Positions 1 through 8,836 of a DNA stretch of 64,000 nt are shown piece by piece. The stretch is taken from positions 310,001-374,000 of the forward strand of contig NZ_ABIZ01000001.1 in the NCBI RefSeq assembly GCF_000172155.1. The letters are read 5' to 3'. The notes under the pieces were generated by a model. It had not been told where the DNA came from. It made no database searches and worked only from the letters and a program-made list of their open reading frames with translations. The translations under genes and the position numbers were made by a program. How positions within the stretch are numbered: position 1 is the stretch's first letter; every line of letters begins with the position of its first letter. Origin of the DNA: Verrucomicrobium spinosum DSM 4136 = JCM 18804. GTDB taxonomy: Bacteria > Verrucomicrobiota > Verrucomicrobiia > Verrucomicrobiales > Verrucomicrobiaceae.

Positions 1-352
1 CGGGTCCAAGTGTCTTCTTCGTCAACTTGGATGCGGCTAGAAAGTTTTCTTTCGCCTTGTCGAACTGTCTTGCTTTGAAACAAGCGTCGGCCAGAACGGT
101 CAAGGCGAGGCTCGTATCGACTGTGGATTCACCGGCCACACGTTTGGTACGTGCAACAGTGGCTTCTGCCAGTTTGATAGCCTCGGAGTGGCGTCCACCG
201 GCAGACAATGCGAGAACTTTATCCTGGTCCGCATTGGCTTCAGCTCTGAGGGCGTCGAGGTCTGCTCCCGCAGCTTGGAGAACACAAGGGCTGACGATGG
301 CGACTTGAAGACACAGGAGGGAAACAACGACCTGCTGCTTGAATGGATGCAT
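1..352 (-). CDS. Partial exported protein with TPR-like helical repeats (N-terminal part only)
   Basis: A reading frame starts at the ATG at 352 and runs off the left edge, giving about 117 residues. The N-terminus (MHPFKQQVVVSLLCLQ, then a hydrophobic stretch ending near VLQAAGA) looks like a signal peptide. It is followed by amphipathic helices with TPR character: residues 'GGRHSEAIKLAEATVARTK' and 'ARQFDKAKENFLAASKLT' show the A/L/A spacing of tetratricopeptide repeats. The function cannot be read from this part. TPR modules normally hold protein partners. The frame was found by direct reverse-strand translation. The gene follows the acyl-carrier-like gene on the same strand after a 239-bp gap. 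Confidence 0.6.
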   Translation of the reverse strand, partial: MHPFKQQVVVSLLCLQVAIVSPCVLQAAGADLDALRAEANADQDKVLALSAGGRHSEAIKLAEATVARTKRVAGESTVDTSLALTVLADACFKARQFDKAKENFLAASKLTKKTLGP

Positions 353-591
353 AGGCGACAGTTGGCATGGACGCCAATGTCAAGCCAGTTATTTTTCCAA
401 TAGGGTGTAAAGCGATGGGTCGGGCTGCCATTCGACACGCACGCTGCATTTTGCTGACCCACGCCGGCTCGATGGTTATCTCCGTCGCGGCAGCATCTTT
501 GGAGTACGGTGGCTCGACACCGTTTTCTGGCCGCGATGAGGTGCGGTCACAATATGACAGTGAAGCGAAGCGGTGGTTGGAGTGGTGGTCG
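353..591. other. Intergenic region without a supported feature
   Basis: This 239-bp stretch lies between two minus-strand genes. I see no convincing open frame, hairpin terminator or repeat in it. It presumably carries the promoter of the TPR-like gene. Confidence 0.4.
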
Positions 592-852
592 TCAATCGAC
601 GCCCAAGTCCCGGATGAAGTCGGTTTCAGGTGTGACTTGGTGTGGGGAGACGCCAAGCTGATCCGCGATGATGTCCTTGAGTTTCAGCCAGACTTGGTCA
701 GCGTTGGTCTGGATGTTTTGGTTCCGCAGGGCCCGGAGGATGAGATCCCGAAGATCTCCCGCTGTCTTCGCTGTGGAGGCGTCCTGATCAGAGATGGCGA
801 TGCCGAACGCTTCCTCCACCGCCATGACGAGCTCAACGGAATCCATGCCCAT
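592..852 (-). CDS. Acyl-carrier-like protein with permuted domain order
   Basis: The 86-residue protein from ATG 852 begins MGMDSVELVMAVEEAFGI, which is the phosphopantetheine-serine region (D-S-V) and helix II of an acyl carrier protein, continuing through helices III-IV (TAGDLRDLIL). The second half (VWLKLKDIIADQLGV, ending at FIRDLGVD) is what normally precedes that serine. The order of halves is therefore swapped relative to canonical ACPs. Small proteins beginning MGLDxVELVM occur in several phyla as ACP-like proteins, so the start at 852 is preferred over the ATG 12 codons upstream. There is no clear Shine-Dalgarno sequence. No fatty-acid or polyketide gene is adjacent, so the partner is unknown. 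Confidence 0.65.
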   Translation of the reverse strand: MGMDSVELVMAVEEAFGIAISDQDASTAKTAGDLRDLILRALRNQNIQTNADQVWLKLKDIIADQLGVSPHQVTPETDFIRDLGVD

Positions 853-899
853 GGGGTATGGAGTGGTGCAACGGCGACAGGCAGTCAAGGCCGATCCGC

Positions 900-1000
900 C
901 GTCCCTCCGGGACGGGATATCTACTATCCTCTACACCGGTGGTTCTCGGCCTGATGACAGGCCTTCACCACCGGCTACAGTCCAGCGTCCCTCCGGGACG
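900..1000. repeat. Pair of REP-like palindromes flanking an inverted repeat
   Basis: The 15-mer CGTCCCTCCGGGACG occurs at 900-914 and again at 986-1000, each largely self-complementary. Between them lie CGGTGGT and ACCACCG as inverted arms around GGCCTG-ATGA-CAGGCC. A third copy of the 15-mer is at 10117-10131. The layout resembles bacterial interspersed mosaic elements. It lies between the DUF1501 gene and the ACP-like gene. Confidence 0.75.
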
Positions 1001-1045
1001 AATTTCAGATGTTTGCGAGATGCAAGAGAAAGAGGGGGTGAGTCA

Positions 1046-2467
1046 CTACGCAAACACCTCTTTTACCACATGGCCGAACACGTCCGTGAGGCGGAAGTCA
1101 CGGCCGGCGTAGCGGTAGGTGAGCTTCTCGTGATCCATGCCCATGAGGGCGAGGATGGTGGCATGGAAGTCGTGGATGTGAACCTTGTTCTCCTGGGCGA
1201 AGTAGCCGTAGTCATCGGTGGCACCGTAAGTGGAGCCAGCTTTGACGCCGCCGCCGGCGAGCCACATGGTGAAGCCTTCGGGGTTGTGGTCGCGGCCATC
1301 GGTGCCTTGGGCGGTGGGGGTGCGGCCGAACTCGCCTCCCCAGATGACGAGGGTGTCTTGTAGCAGGCCGCGGGAGCGGAGGTCCTTCAGGAGGCCGGCG
1401 ATGGGCTTGTCCACCTCGGCGGCGTTTTTGCTGTGACCCTTGTAGAGATTCCCGTGCTGGTCCCACTGCACTTCGCTGTCGCTGTGGGTGACCTGGACAA
1501 AGCGCACGCCGCGTTCGATGAAACGCCGCGCCATGAGGCACTGACGGCCGAAGTTGGAGGTGACGGGGTTGTCCATCCCGTAGAGCTTCTTGGTCACCTC
1601 CGTTTCATTGTCCACGTCCTGGGCATCGGGCATGGCCATCTGCATGCGGAAGGCGAGCTCGAAGGAGTTGATGCGGCCTTCCAGTGCCTGATTGGGGCCA
1701 GTGAGTTCCAGATGCTCGTGGTTCATCTGGGCCAGCAAGTCGAGCTGCTGGCGTTGCAGGCTGGCGCTGAGCTGGGTATTGCGGATGTGCTTGACCATGG
1801 CCTGGTCGGAAGGCACGGCGGCATTGCCGATGGGCGTGCCCTGGCACCAGGCGGGAAGGAAAGCGGCCCCCCAGTTGTTGACGCCGCCATGGGCCAGTGT
1901 GGGGCAGATGGTGATGAAGGCGGGCAGGTTGTCGTTCTCGGTGCCGAGCCCATAGGTGATCCATGAGCCCATGCTGGGGCGCACCTGGACATCACTGCCG
2001 GTGTGCAGCTTGAGCAGGGCACCGCCGTGAGCGGGGTTGGTGCCGTGCAGGGAGCGGATGACGCAGAGTTCATCGGCACACTGGGCGACATGAGGGAACA
2101 GCTCGCTGACGGGCAGGCCGCTCTGGCCGTACTGCTTGAACTTCCAGGGGGACTTCAGGAGCTTGCCTGTTTCCGCGAACTTGACACGCGGTTGGGCAAA
2201 GGGATAGGCTTTGCCGTGGTCGCGGTCGAGCAGCGGTTTGGGATCAAAGGTGTCCACGGCGGAGGGGCCGCCCTTCATGAACAGGAAGATGACCCGCTTG
2301 GCCCGGGCAGTATGATGCGGCAGCTTGGCCGCGAGAGGGCTGACCGGGGCGGAGGCACCCTGAGACTGCTGGGCGAGCAGGGAAGCAAGCGCCAGATGGC
2401 CAAAGCCTGCGGCGCTGCGCTGCAGCATGGCCCGGCGGGTGAGGGGGGAGGCAGGGAAGGGGTTCAT
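1046..2467 (-). CDS. DUF1501 family protein (Tat-exported)
   Basis: The protein of 473 residues starts MNPFPASPLTRRAMLQRSAA, a twin-arginine-type signal (RR) followed by a hydrophobic stretch. The body has features typical of DUF1501: 'KRVIFLFMKGGPSAVDTFDPKP' region (residues about 57-78), RFVQVTHSD, 'WGGEFGRTPTAQG' and DGRDHNPEGF near the C-terminus. The family belongs to the alkaline-phosphatase/sulfatase-like superfamily and is almost always encoded beside a DUF1549/DUF1553 cytochrome-like protein, as here. Its enzymatic role is not established. The chosen ATG at 2467 overlaps the upstream stop by 4 bp (ATGA), indicating translational coupling; the longer frame upstream is rejected for that reason. 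Confidence 0.9.
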   Translation of the reverse strand: MNPFPASPLTRRAMLQRSAAGFGHLALASLLAQQSQGASAPVSPLAAKLPHHTARAKRVIFLFMKGGPSAVDTFDPKPLLDRDHGKAYPFAQPRVKFAETGKLLKSPWKFKQYGQSGLPVSELFPHVAQCADELCVIRSLHGTNPAHGGALLKLHTGSDVQVRPSMGSWITYGLGTENDNLPAFITICPTLAHGGVNNWGAAFLPAWCQGTPIGNAAVPSDQAMVKHIRNTQLSASLQRQQLDLLAQMNHEHLELTGPNQALEGRINSFELAFRMQMAMPDAQDVDNETEVTKKLYGMDNPVTSNFGRQCLMARRFIERGVRFVQVTHSDSEVQWDQHGNLYKGHSKNAAEVDKPIAGLLKDLRSRGLLQDTLVIWGGEFGRTPTAQGTDGRDHNPEGFTMWLAGGGVKAGSTYGATDDYGYFAQENKVHIHDFHATILALMGMDHEKLTYRYAGRDFRLTDVFGHVVKEVFA

Positions 2468-5280
2468 CGCAGGTACATGAATTCGTTGGCCGACATGAGG
2501 GTGTGGCAGAGCAGCGTCCACGCTTCAGGGGTGTCACCCTGCTGGCGGACGAAAGTGAGCGCGCGGGTGACGTCGTGGGGCGAGGCCGGGCGACCGTACA
2601 GGGCGACGTACGCGTCTTGAACCCGGGCCTCGGGAATGCCGTTGTCCGACAGCAGCTTCGCGCAGAGCCTCTGAGCCGACTGGGCGGCGAAGGGCGAGTT
2701 CATCATGATAAGCGCTTGCGGGGCCACCACGGTGGCATTGCGGCTGCCGGTGGGCATGGTGGGATCCGGGTAGTCGAACTGCTCCAGTAGATCGAAGAGG
2801 TGGTTCCGGATGATGGGGATGTAGAGGGCGCGCCGCAGAGCCTTGTACTGGGTGGCGTCTTTGGACGTGTGGTTGAAGACGAACTCCCGGTTGCGCAGCG
2901 GCACGGTCTTGCCACCGACCTGGGCAGAGAGGGAGCCGCTGGCAGCGAGCATGGCGTCGTGTATCTGCTCGGCCTCCAGACGCTGCACATGGGCGCGCCA
3001 TAGGAGCTTGTTTTCCGGGTCGAGCATGGCGGGAACCACACCCGAAGAGGGCTGGCCTGCACTGGGGTGGGTGGAGGCCATCTGATAGGCGCTGGACTTC
3101 ATGAGCACGCGGTGCATGTCTTTGATGCTCCAGCCGCTTTCGATGAAACAACGGGCCAGCCAGTCGAGCAGGGCGGGATGGGAAGGTTTGTCACCCAGGA
3201 TGCCGAAGTTGTCCGTGGAGCCGACGAGCCCACGGCCGAAGTGCCAGCGCCAGAGTCGGTTGACCATGACCCGGGCGGTGAGGGGGTGCTCGCTGCTGGC
3301 CATCCAGCGGGCCAGCTCCAGACGGCCGCTTTGTTTGGCAGAGAGAATGGGCTTGGTGAAGGAGGTGCGCATGACCTCTGGGAAGCCGCGCTCCACCTCG
3401 GCTCCGAGGGTGAGATAACTGCCGCGGATGTGAATCGGAAGGGTCTTGGTGATGGCGCCGTCGCGTACGCCCATGAGGGAAGGGGGATCGGGCGTCTTGT
3501 CCTCGAGAGACATGAGGTCGTCCTTCATGACTTCGGAGGTGGCCAGCATCTCGCCGTCGAACGCATCGGCATCCTTGTCCGGGATGACGAGCAGGCCGGC
3601 CACATCATTGAGGGCGGCATGCGCCTCGGCCAGATCCGGCTCCACCGGAGCGGTCGCCTTGGGATCTTTGGCCTTGGCAGCGGTCAGGGCTGCCGCCGAG
3701 CGCGTGAATACATCTCCGTAATATTTTCTGATTCCCTCCTGGTCACCGGCAGCAGCGAGTTCACGCCAGCGGGCGTAGAAAGGGTGCTCTGGAGTGCGGG
3801 TGAGATACTGGCGGGCGGTGAGCAGGTAGCGGGGGCGCAGCTTGCGCTCTGCCGCAAGTTTCTGCACCTGGGCAAAGTTTGGGTCGTCCGGCAAAAGTGC
3901 GGCCGCGGCGAGGTATTCGGACGCATTCGTCTGCAACTCCTGCTTCAGCTTCGCGCGGGTCTCATTGGAGAACTTGGCAACCTTGGACCGCTGGGCGGCC
4001 ACCTCTGCCTCGTACTTTTTCTTGGCGGCCAGTTCGTCCGGTGTGGCGAGTGAGTGCTCATACCAGAACTTGATGGCTCCCAGCTTCTCGTCCGCGAGGC
4101 TCTTCGTACTGCGGAAGATGGCGGCCAGGGCGTAGTAGTCCTTGTTGGTGATGGGATCGAACTTGTGATCATGGCAGCGGGCACAGCCCAGGGTCATGCC
4201 CAGGAAGGCCTTGCCCAGGGTGTCGAGCTGCTCATCGATGATGTCCATCTCCAGCTTGCGGACATCGGGCTCTGCGAGCACCCGGGCCCCGAGGGCGAGG
4301 AAACCCAGAGCGGTCAGCCCCTCCCGACGTTCCTCTTCCGTGCGGGCAGGCAGGAGGTCACCGGCGATCTGCTCGACCAGGAACTGGTCATAGGGCTTGT
4401 CCTCGTTAAAGGCGCGAACCACATAGTCCCGGTAGCGCCAGGCATGGCCGTAGGCCACGTTCTCATCCATGCCGTTGGAGTCGGCATAGCGGGCCACATC
4501 AAGCCAGTGGCGCGCCCAGCGTTCGCCGTATTGAGGGGAGGCCAGCAGGCGCTCCACCACCTTGCTGAAGGCGTCGGCGGAGGTGTCGGCCAGGAAGGCG
4601 TCAATCTCCTGCGCCGTAGGTGGCAGGCCGGTGAGGTCAAAGGTGGCACGGCGAATGAGCGTCCGCTTGTCGGTGGCGGGGGCTGGCGCGATGCCCTGTT
4701 TCTCGAGTTCAGCCAGGAGGAAGGCGTCGATGGGTGATTTGACCCAGGCGGTGTTTTGCACTGGTGGAGGTGTCGTCTCGGCCAGCGGGGTGAAGGACCA
4801 GAACTTGCGGCCTTCCTCCATGTTGATGCTGCGATTCACCCCACCATGCGCTTGTGCGGCCGCGGCGGTCTTGCCCTCCCGGGGATCGGGTGCGCCCATG
4901 GCCACCCACTTCTCCAGATCCTGGATCTGGGCAGGCGTGAGGGCATTCTTTGGAGGCATCTGGAGGTCGCGGTTCTTGTATCGAACCGCCTCGATGAGCT
5001 TGCTCTTCTCCAGATTGCCCGGGACCACGGAGGGGCCGGCATCGCCACCGATGAGCAGGGCTTCGCGGGAGTCCACCGCCAGCCCGCCCTTGGTCTTCCC
5101 GGCTTCGACAGAGTGGCAGTCATAGCAGGCGCTCACCAGGACGGGGCGGATCTTCTTCTCGAAGAACTCCATGCCTTCCGCAGTGGGAGTGGCGGCCACC
5201 AGCGGGCTGGCGAGCAGGAGACCTGTGAACCCGCTGCTGAGAGCGAGGTGGAAGTGGGAAGGGCGTTTCATCAGGGGCAT
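2464..5280 (-). CDS. PSCyt1 / DUF1549 / DUF1553 (PSD1) domain protein
   Basis: The protein of about 938 residues has a signal peptide (MPLMKRPSHFHLALSS and a hydrophobic core ending VAATP). A planctomycete-type cytochrome C module (PSCyt1) follows with the haem motif CYDCH and a downstream Met (LQMPP). DUF1549 comes next (FLLAELEKQGIAPAP, ERWARHWLDVARYADSNG), with a second CxxCH-like motif in GCARCHDHKFDP, and the C-terminal half is DUF1553 (LARWMASSEHPLTARVMVNR). Partners in this family are encoded with DUF1501 proteins, and the pair is thought to be an extracytoplasmic redox or polysaccharide-related system, but the reaction is unknown. Start 5280 or 5271 are both possible. Third gene of the sigma-factor operon. 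Confidence 0.92.
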   Translation of the reverse strand: MPLMKRPSHFHLALSSGFTGLLLASPLVAATPTAEGMEFFEKKIRPVLVSACYDCHSVEAGKTKGGLAVDSREALLIGGDAGPSVVPGNLEKSKLIEAVRYKNRDLQMPPKNALTPAQIQDLEKWVAMGAPDPREGKTAAAAQAHGGVNRSINMEEGRKFWSFTPLAETTPPPVQNTAWVKSPIDAFLLAELEKQGIAPAPATDKRTLIRRATFDLTGLPPTAQEIDAFLADTSADAFSKVVERLLASPQYGERWARHWLDVARYADSNGMDENVAYGHAWRYRDYVVRAFNEDKPYDQFLVEQIAGDLLPARTEEERREGLTALGFLALGARVLAEPDVRKLEMDIIDEQLDTLGKAFLGMTLGCARCHDHKFDPITNKDYYALAAIFRSTKSLADEKLGAIKFWYEHSLATPDELAAKKKYEAEVAAQRSKVAKFSNETRAKLKQELQTNASEYLAAAALLPDDPNFAQVQKLAAERKLRPRYLLTARQYLTRTPEHPFYARWRELAAAGDQEGIRKYYGDVFTRSAAALTAAKAKDPKATAPVEPDLAEAHAALNDVAGLLVIPDKDADAFDGEMLATSEVMKDDLMSLEDKTPDPPSLMGVRDGAITKTLPIHIRGSYLTLGAEVERGFPEVMRTSFTKPILSAKQSGRLELARWMASSEHPLTARVMVNRLWRWHFGRGLVGSTDNFGILGDKPSHPALLDWLARCFIESGWSIKDMHRVLMKSSAYQMASTHPSAGQPSSGVVPAMLDPENKLLWRAHVQRLEAEQIHDAMLAASGSLSAQVGGKTVPLRNREFVFNHTSKDATQYKALRRALYIPIIRNHLFDLLEQFDYPDPTMPTGSRNATVVAPQALIMMNSPFAAQSAQRLCAKLLSDNGIPEARVQDAYVALYGRPASPHDVTRALTFVRQQGDTPEAWTLLCHTLMSANEFMYLR

Positions 5281-5324
5281 GGGAGGGGCCGGAGATGGGG
5301 TTTCAGGAAACACAATTCAATCAG

Positions 5325-6944
5325 TCACTCCGCGAGGGCGCGGATCTCATCGGGATGCAGGGCCGCGGTGTAGAGGCTGAACTCATCCATGCATCCGGCG
5401 AAGTTCCGCACCGGTTGCTGGCGTTTGTCCGGGGAGGGGGTCCAGTTGCCGAGCTCCATCATCACTGGGGTGAGTTCCGTGGGGGTCTGCACCGGGTGTT
5501 TGGACAAGATCCCGCCGTTCAGGTAGAAGGTGACCTCGCCACCCGGCAGGTCATACACCACGGCCAGATGCACCCACTGGCCGAAGCGCTCCGGGGTGAA
5601 TATTACCGGGGTGATGTAGTCATCCGAGCGGACATCCGGGTGTTTGCCGGAACCCACGCCGAGGCACAGGGAGCCATCGTGCAGGATCTGCCAGTGCATA
5701 TGACCTTCCGCAATGCCCTGGCTCATGCAGAGGGAGCTCTGGCGGACATTCAGCCCGTGAAGCTGCACCCAGGTGGCCATGGTGACCTGACGATGGGAAC
5801 CGGGCAGGCTCAGGCGTACACGATCACTGACACTGCGGAATTGCAGCGCCTTCTTTTCAGGCCAGCGGCCCTGGGTCCAGATGCAGCCCACGATGGTGCC
5901 GGGGGCGATCTCCTGGCCGAGCGCGGCGGAGTTCTTGAGCGAGCGCGATCCCTGGGGATCCTGGAAATCAAGCCTCAGCTTGAGACGCGGATCGAGGTTC
6001 CATTGACGGCCCTGATCTTCCCAACGAGCCAGGGCCAGCCGCTGGGACTCGTTCATGCGGGCGTCCAGATCACGGCTGAAGGCGAAGGCCACATCACTGG
6101 CGGGCAGGTGGCGGGCAGGTGTGCTTTTCTCGAACCCGGCGGCCTCACCAGTGGTGAGCATGCGCACTTGGGCCTTGGGTTGGTGCAGCTCCACCTCGCC
6201 CTTGAACACGTGCACTTCTGGCGTGGCGCTGTTGAGATCCAGACCGAAGTCCGTGCCGAGATCCACGACATCGCCATTGGGCGTGCCGAGCCGGAATCCT
6301 CGCGCCTGGGGCGGCACGTGGGCACTGAACCGACCGCTGACGCAGTAGGCCTCACCGGCAGAGACGAGCTTGATTTCCGCCGGGCCTTCCACCACCAGCC
6401 GGGCACCTTGGTAGAACTCCAGCTCTGCAATGCCAGCCTTGAGCTTGAGCCAGCCGGGGGAAATGGGGGCATTCAGGGCGGGGGCAGACCTCGCGTCCAC
6501 CCACTCCAGATTCACGCCGCGGGTCAGCAGCGCGACGGAGGTGGTGGTGACCTCATCTTCATCCTTAGTTGGGGCGGTAGTTACTGCCGGAGTCGGGGTC
6601 GGGCGGGCTGGCTGACGCAGCACGTTCACCACCATCACCAGGATGGCGAGCAGGGCCGCCAGCGGCAGAAGCCAGGTCAATCGTGCCCGAACGGGGCGAG
6701 TTGGAGCGGCCGCCACGGTGGCGGTGAGGGCGGGCTCCTCCTCCACCCGTTGCAGCTCCTGCTGGGACCAGGAGAAGAGTGCCGACTCCACATCCTGGAA
6801 GGCATACCACTGGCGGCGGGCCTCGGCGGAGTTCTTCAGCATGTGGCTGAGCTGCGCGTGGTCCTCTGCGGAGATGTGGCCGTCTGCCTTCGCCATGAAG
6901 AGGCGGTGCAGTTCGGCAGAGTCGAAATCGAGGTCAGGATTCAT
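5325..6944 (-). CDS. Membrane FecR-domain protein with C-terminal LamG-like domain
   Basis: The protein has 539 residues. The N-terminal 85 residues are soluble and helical (FDSAELHRLFMAKADGHIS), resembling the cytoplasmic part of anti-sigma regulators. A transmembrane helix follows at about 88-110 (WLLPLAALLAILVMVVNVL). The periplasmic part has a FecR-like domain (KLKAGIAELEFYQGARLVVE, TPNGDVVDLGTDFGL, HVFKGEVEL) and then a concanavalin/LamG-like jelly-roll domain (VTMATWVQLHGLN, WVHLAVVYDLPGGEVTFYLNG). It starts 10 bp after the sigma-factor stop, so it is the likely membrane sensor or anti-sigma partner. The LamG domain suggests a glycan cue, which is inference. Confidence 0.88.
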   Translation of the reverse strand: MNPDLDFDSAELHRLFMAKADGHISAEDHAQLSHMLKNSAEARRQWYAFQDVESALFSWSQQELQRVEEEPALTATVAAAPTRPVRARLTWLLPLAALLAILVMVVNVLRQPARPTPTPAVTTAPTKDEDEVTTTSVALLTRGVNLEWVDARSAPALNAPISPGWLKLKAGIAELEFYQGARLVVEGPAEIKLVSAGEAYCVSGRFSAHVPPQARGFRLGTPNGDVVDLGTDFGLDLNSATPEVHVFKGEVELHQPKAQVRMLTTGEAAGFEKSTPARHLPASDVAFAFSRDLDARMNESQRLALARWEDQGRQWNLDPRLKLRLDFQDPQGSRSLKNSAALGQEIAPGTIVGCIWTQGRWPEKKALQFRSVSDRVRLSLPGSHRQVTMATWVQLHGLNVRQSSLCMSQGIAEGHMHWQILHDGSLCLGVGSGKHPDVRSDDYITPVIFTPERFGQWVHLAVVYDLPGGEVTFYLNGGILSKHPVQTPTELTPVMMELGNWTPSPDKRQQPVRNFAGCMDEFSLYTAALHPDEIRALAE

Positions 6945-6954
6945 GGTCTTCGGG

Positions 6955-7497
6955 TCACGCCTCAGGTGCGGTTTTCCGGTTCACGCAATCCGCCAGCAGA
7001 CGGCGGAGGGTGTTGAGCTTGTTGTAGAGGGTCTGGGGAGCCCGGCCGAGGCGCTCCGCCAGCACGGCCAAGCCCACGTTCTTAAGATAGAATTCGCGCA
7101 CGAGATCGCGTCCCTGGGGTTCCACCTCCTCAATGCAACGCTCCAGGGCGGCCAGGCGCTGCTCGCGATGCTGGAGGTCGGTGGGGCGTTCTTCCGCGAA
7201 CCTTTGCAACAGCTCGTCGTCGAAGTGCAGTGGGGAGCGCAGGGCCATGCGCTGGAAGTTCTTGGCCTCGTAGAAGGCAAAACTGCTCGCCCAGGCAAAG
7301 AAATCGGAACCCGGGGTGAAGTCGCCAAACTTCCGCCACAGGGTGAGGCTGGCGCGTTGCAGCACGTCCTCTGCATCCGCCCGGTTCCCCAGCATGACGA
7401 GCAGAAAGCCGAGCAGGCGCCCATGGGCACCGTTGAGCAGGGTGATGAACTGCTCGCTCAGCCCGGGATCGGGCGCTGGTTGGGGGGCGTCACTCAT
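6955..7497 (-). CDS. ECF-type RNA polymerase sigma factor
   Basis: A 180-residue sigma-70 family protein. The region-2 like segment reads 'LLGFLLVMLGNRADAEDVLQ' followed by RASLTLWRKF, and region 4 carries an HTH (GLAVLAERLGRAPQTLYNKL). The family matches the planctomycete/verrucomicrobial ECF subgroup that sits in front of FecR and PSD1 genes. I chose ATG 7497 (MSDAPQPAPD) because it gives the usual ECF length; the open frame continues upstream without a better start. It is divergent from the M20 peptidase gene, with a shared 149-bp promoter region. It probably directs transcription of its own operon down to the DUF1501 gene. Confidence 0.88.
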   Translation of the reverse strand: MSDAPQPAPDPGLSEQFITLLNGAHGRLLGFLLVMLGNRADAEDVLQRASLTLWRKFGDFTPGSDFFAWASSFAFYEAKNFQRMALRSPLHFDDELLQRFAEERPTDLQHREQRLAALERCIEEVEPQGRDLVREFYLKNVGLAVLAERLGRAPQTLYNKLNTLRRLLADCVNRKTAPEA

Positions 7498-7646
7498 GCT
7501 ATCTGCCAAGTAATGTGCAGGCTGAACGGCTTTTACCGAAGATTGATAAAAAAATGATTCTCTGCATGGGTTGATGGAAGTTGCCTGAAAAGAGCGGCGT
7601 AAGGAGTTGGCATTCCGGTCTCCTGCCCGGCTCTGTCCCAACTCCG

Positions 7647-8792
7647 ATGAGCGACTCCCCCCTTCTTCTGACCCTTGCTGAGCTGGTCAGCATCAACAGT
7701 GTGAACTCCTCCTACGAGGGCGGGCCGGGCGAGGCCGAGCTGGGGGAGTATGTGCGGATGTTTTTCGAGCATCGGGGCATTGAAACGTGGGAGCAGGAGG
7801 TGTTCCCGGGGCGGAACAACGTCATTTCCCGGCTGCCCGGACGCGATCCTGGGCGGCGCATCGTACTGGAGGCGCATATGGATACCGTTTCGGTCAAAGG
7901 CATGAGCATTCCGCCCTTTGAACCTCGCGTGGCGGAGGGGCGCATGTATGGCCGGGGGGCGTGCGACACCAAGGCGGGGCTGGCGACGATGATGCATGCG
8001 CTGGCGGATCTGAAGGCGGAAGGGATCACCCCGCCATGTGAGGTGTGGCTCGCCGCGGTGGTGGATGAGGAATACTCCTACCGCGGGGTGGTGAAGCTCT
8101 GTGAGGGAATCACTGCCGCAGCCTCCATTGTGGCGGAACCCACGGAACTGAGGGCGGTCATCGCGACCAAAGGTGTGCTGCGCTGGCGTATCGTGGTGCG
8201 GGGAAAATCCGCGCACAGTTCCAAGCCGCATCTGGGTGTGAATGCCATCCACCACATGTCGCGGGTGGTGCTGGCCCTGGAGGAGATGCATGGGCGCCTC
8301 GCAGAGAACGCAGCGCATCCTTTGCTCGGCACAGCCACGAGCAACGTGGGCGTGATCACCGGGGGCACGCAGGTGAACTTCGTGCCGGATCAATGCGCGA
8401 TCGAGATCGACCGCCGGCTGCTGCCTGGGGAGAGAGTGGAGGAGGTGCTGGCCGTTTATGAGACGCTCCTGGGGGAGCTCCGACAGCAATATCCAGGTCT
8501 GGATGTATTCATGGAAGCCCCGATGCTCACCGATGAAGCCCTGGAGACGCCGGAAAGCGAGGATGTGGTGCAGGTCGCATCCGGCGTGCTGGCGGAACTG
8601 GGGCTGAATGCGAGCCCCTGCGGTGTGTCTTTCAGTTGCGATGCCAGCAAGCTCGCACGGGCCGGAGTGCCCACGATTGTCTTCGGGCCGGGCAGCATCG
8701 ATCGCGCCCATGCCGCGGTGGAATATGTGGAGCTGGACCAGGTGCAGCTCGCCCTGGAGTTCCACAAACGCTTCCTGAAGTCCTTTGTCTGA
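7647..8792 (+). CDS. M20 family metallopeptidase (ArgE/DapE-like)
   Basis: A 381-residue cytoplasmic zinc hydrolase. It shows the M20 metal and catalytic signatures: EAHMDTVSVKG (His and catalytic Asp), GRGACDTKAGLA (bridging Asp), VVDEEYSYRG (Glu-Glu) and GSIDRAHAAVEYVEL (C-terminal His). The middle segment 'KGVLRWRIVVRGKSAHSSKP' is the dimerisation or lid domain with its conserved His. Members deacylate N-acyl amino acids or cleave small peptides (acetylornithine deacetylase, succinyl-diaminopimelate desuccinylase). The exact substrate is not decidable from sequence. ATG 7647 gives the normal family N-terminus (MSDSPLLLTLAELVSI). No biosynthetic neighbours are seen. Confidence 0.9.
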   Translation: MSDSPLLLTLAELVSINSVNSSYEGGPGEAELGEYVRMFFEHRGIETWEQEVFPGRNNVISRLPGRDPGRRIVLEAHMDTVSVKGMSIPPFEPRVAEGRMYGRGACDTKAGLATMMHALADLKAEGITPPCEVWLAAVVDEEYSYRGVVKLCEGITAAASIVAEPTELRAVIATKGVLRWRIVVRGKSAHSSKPHLGVNAIHHMSRVVLALEEMHGRLAENAAHPLLGTATSNVGVITGGTQVNFVPDQCAIEIDRRLLPGERVEEVLAVYETLLGELRQQYPGLDVFMEAPMLTDEALETPESEDVVQVASGVLAELGLNASPCGVSFSCDASKLARAGVPTIVFGPGSIDRAHAAVEYVELDQVQLALEFHKRFLKSFV

Positions 8793-8836
8793 TGCTATCG
8801 TTATTACCTGAAATCTTGTCATCAACCTTCAACACC

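Noticed and set aside
900-1000. Considered a CRISPR remnant because of two identical 15-mers
   Set aside because: The repeats are short, palindromic, only two in number, and the space between is an inverted repeat instead of a spacer.
5295-7016. Long plus-strand open frame of about 570 codons opposite the FecR-LamG gene
   Set aside because: It is the antisense of a clear gene, has low-complexity Gly/His/Glu composition and no domain signature; high GC suppresses stops.
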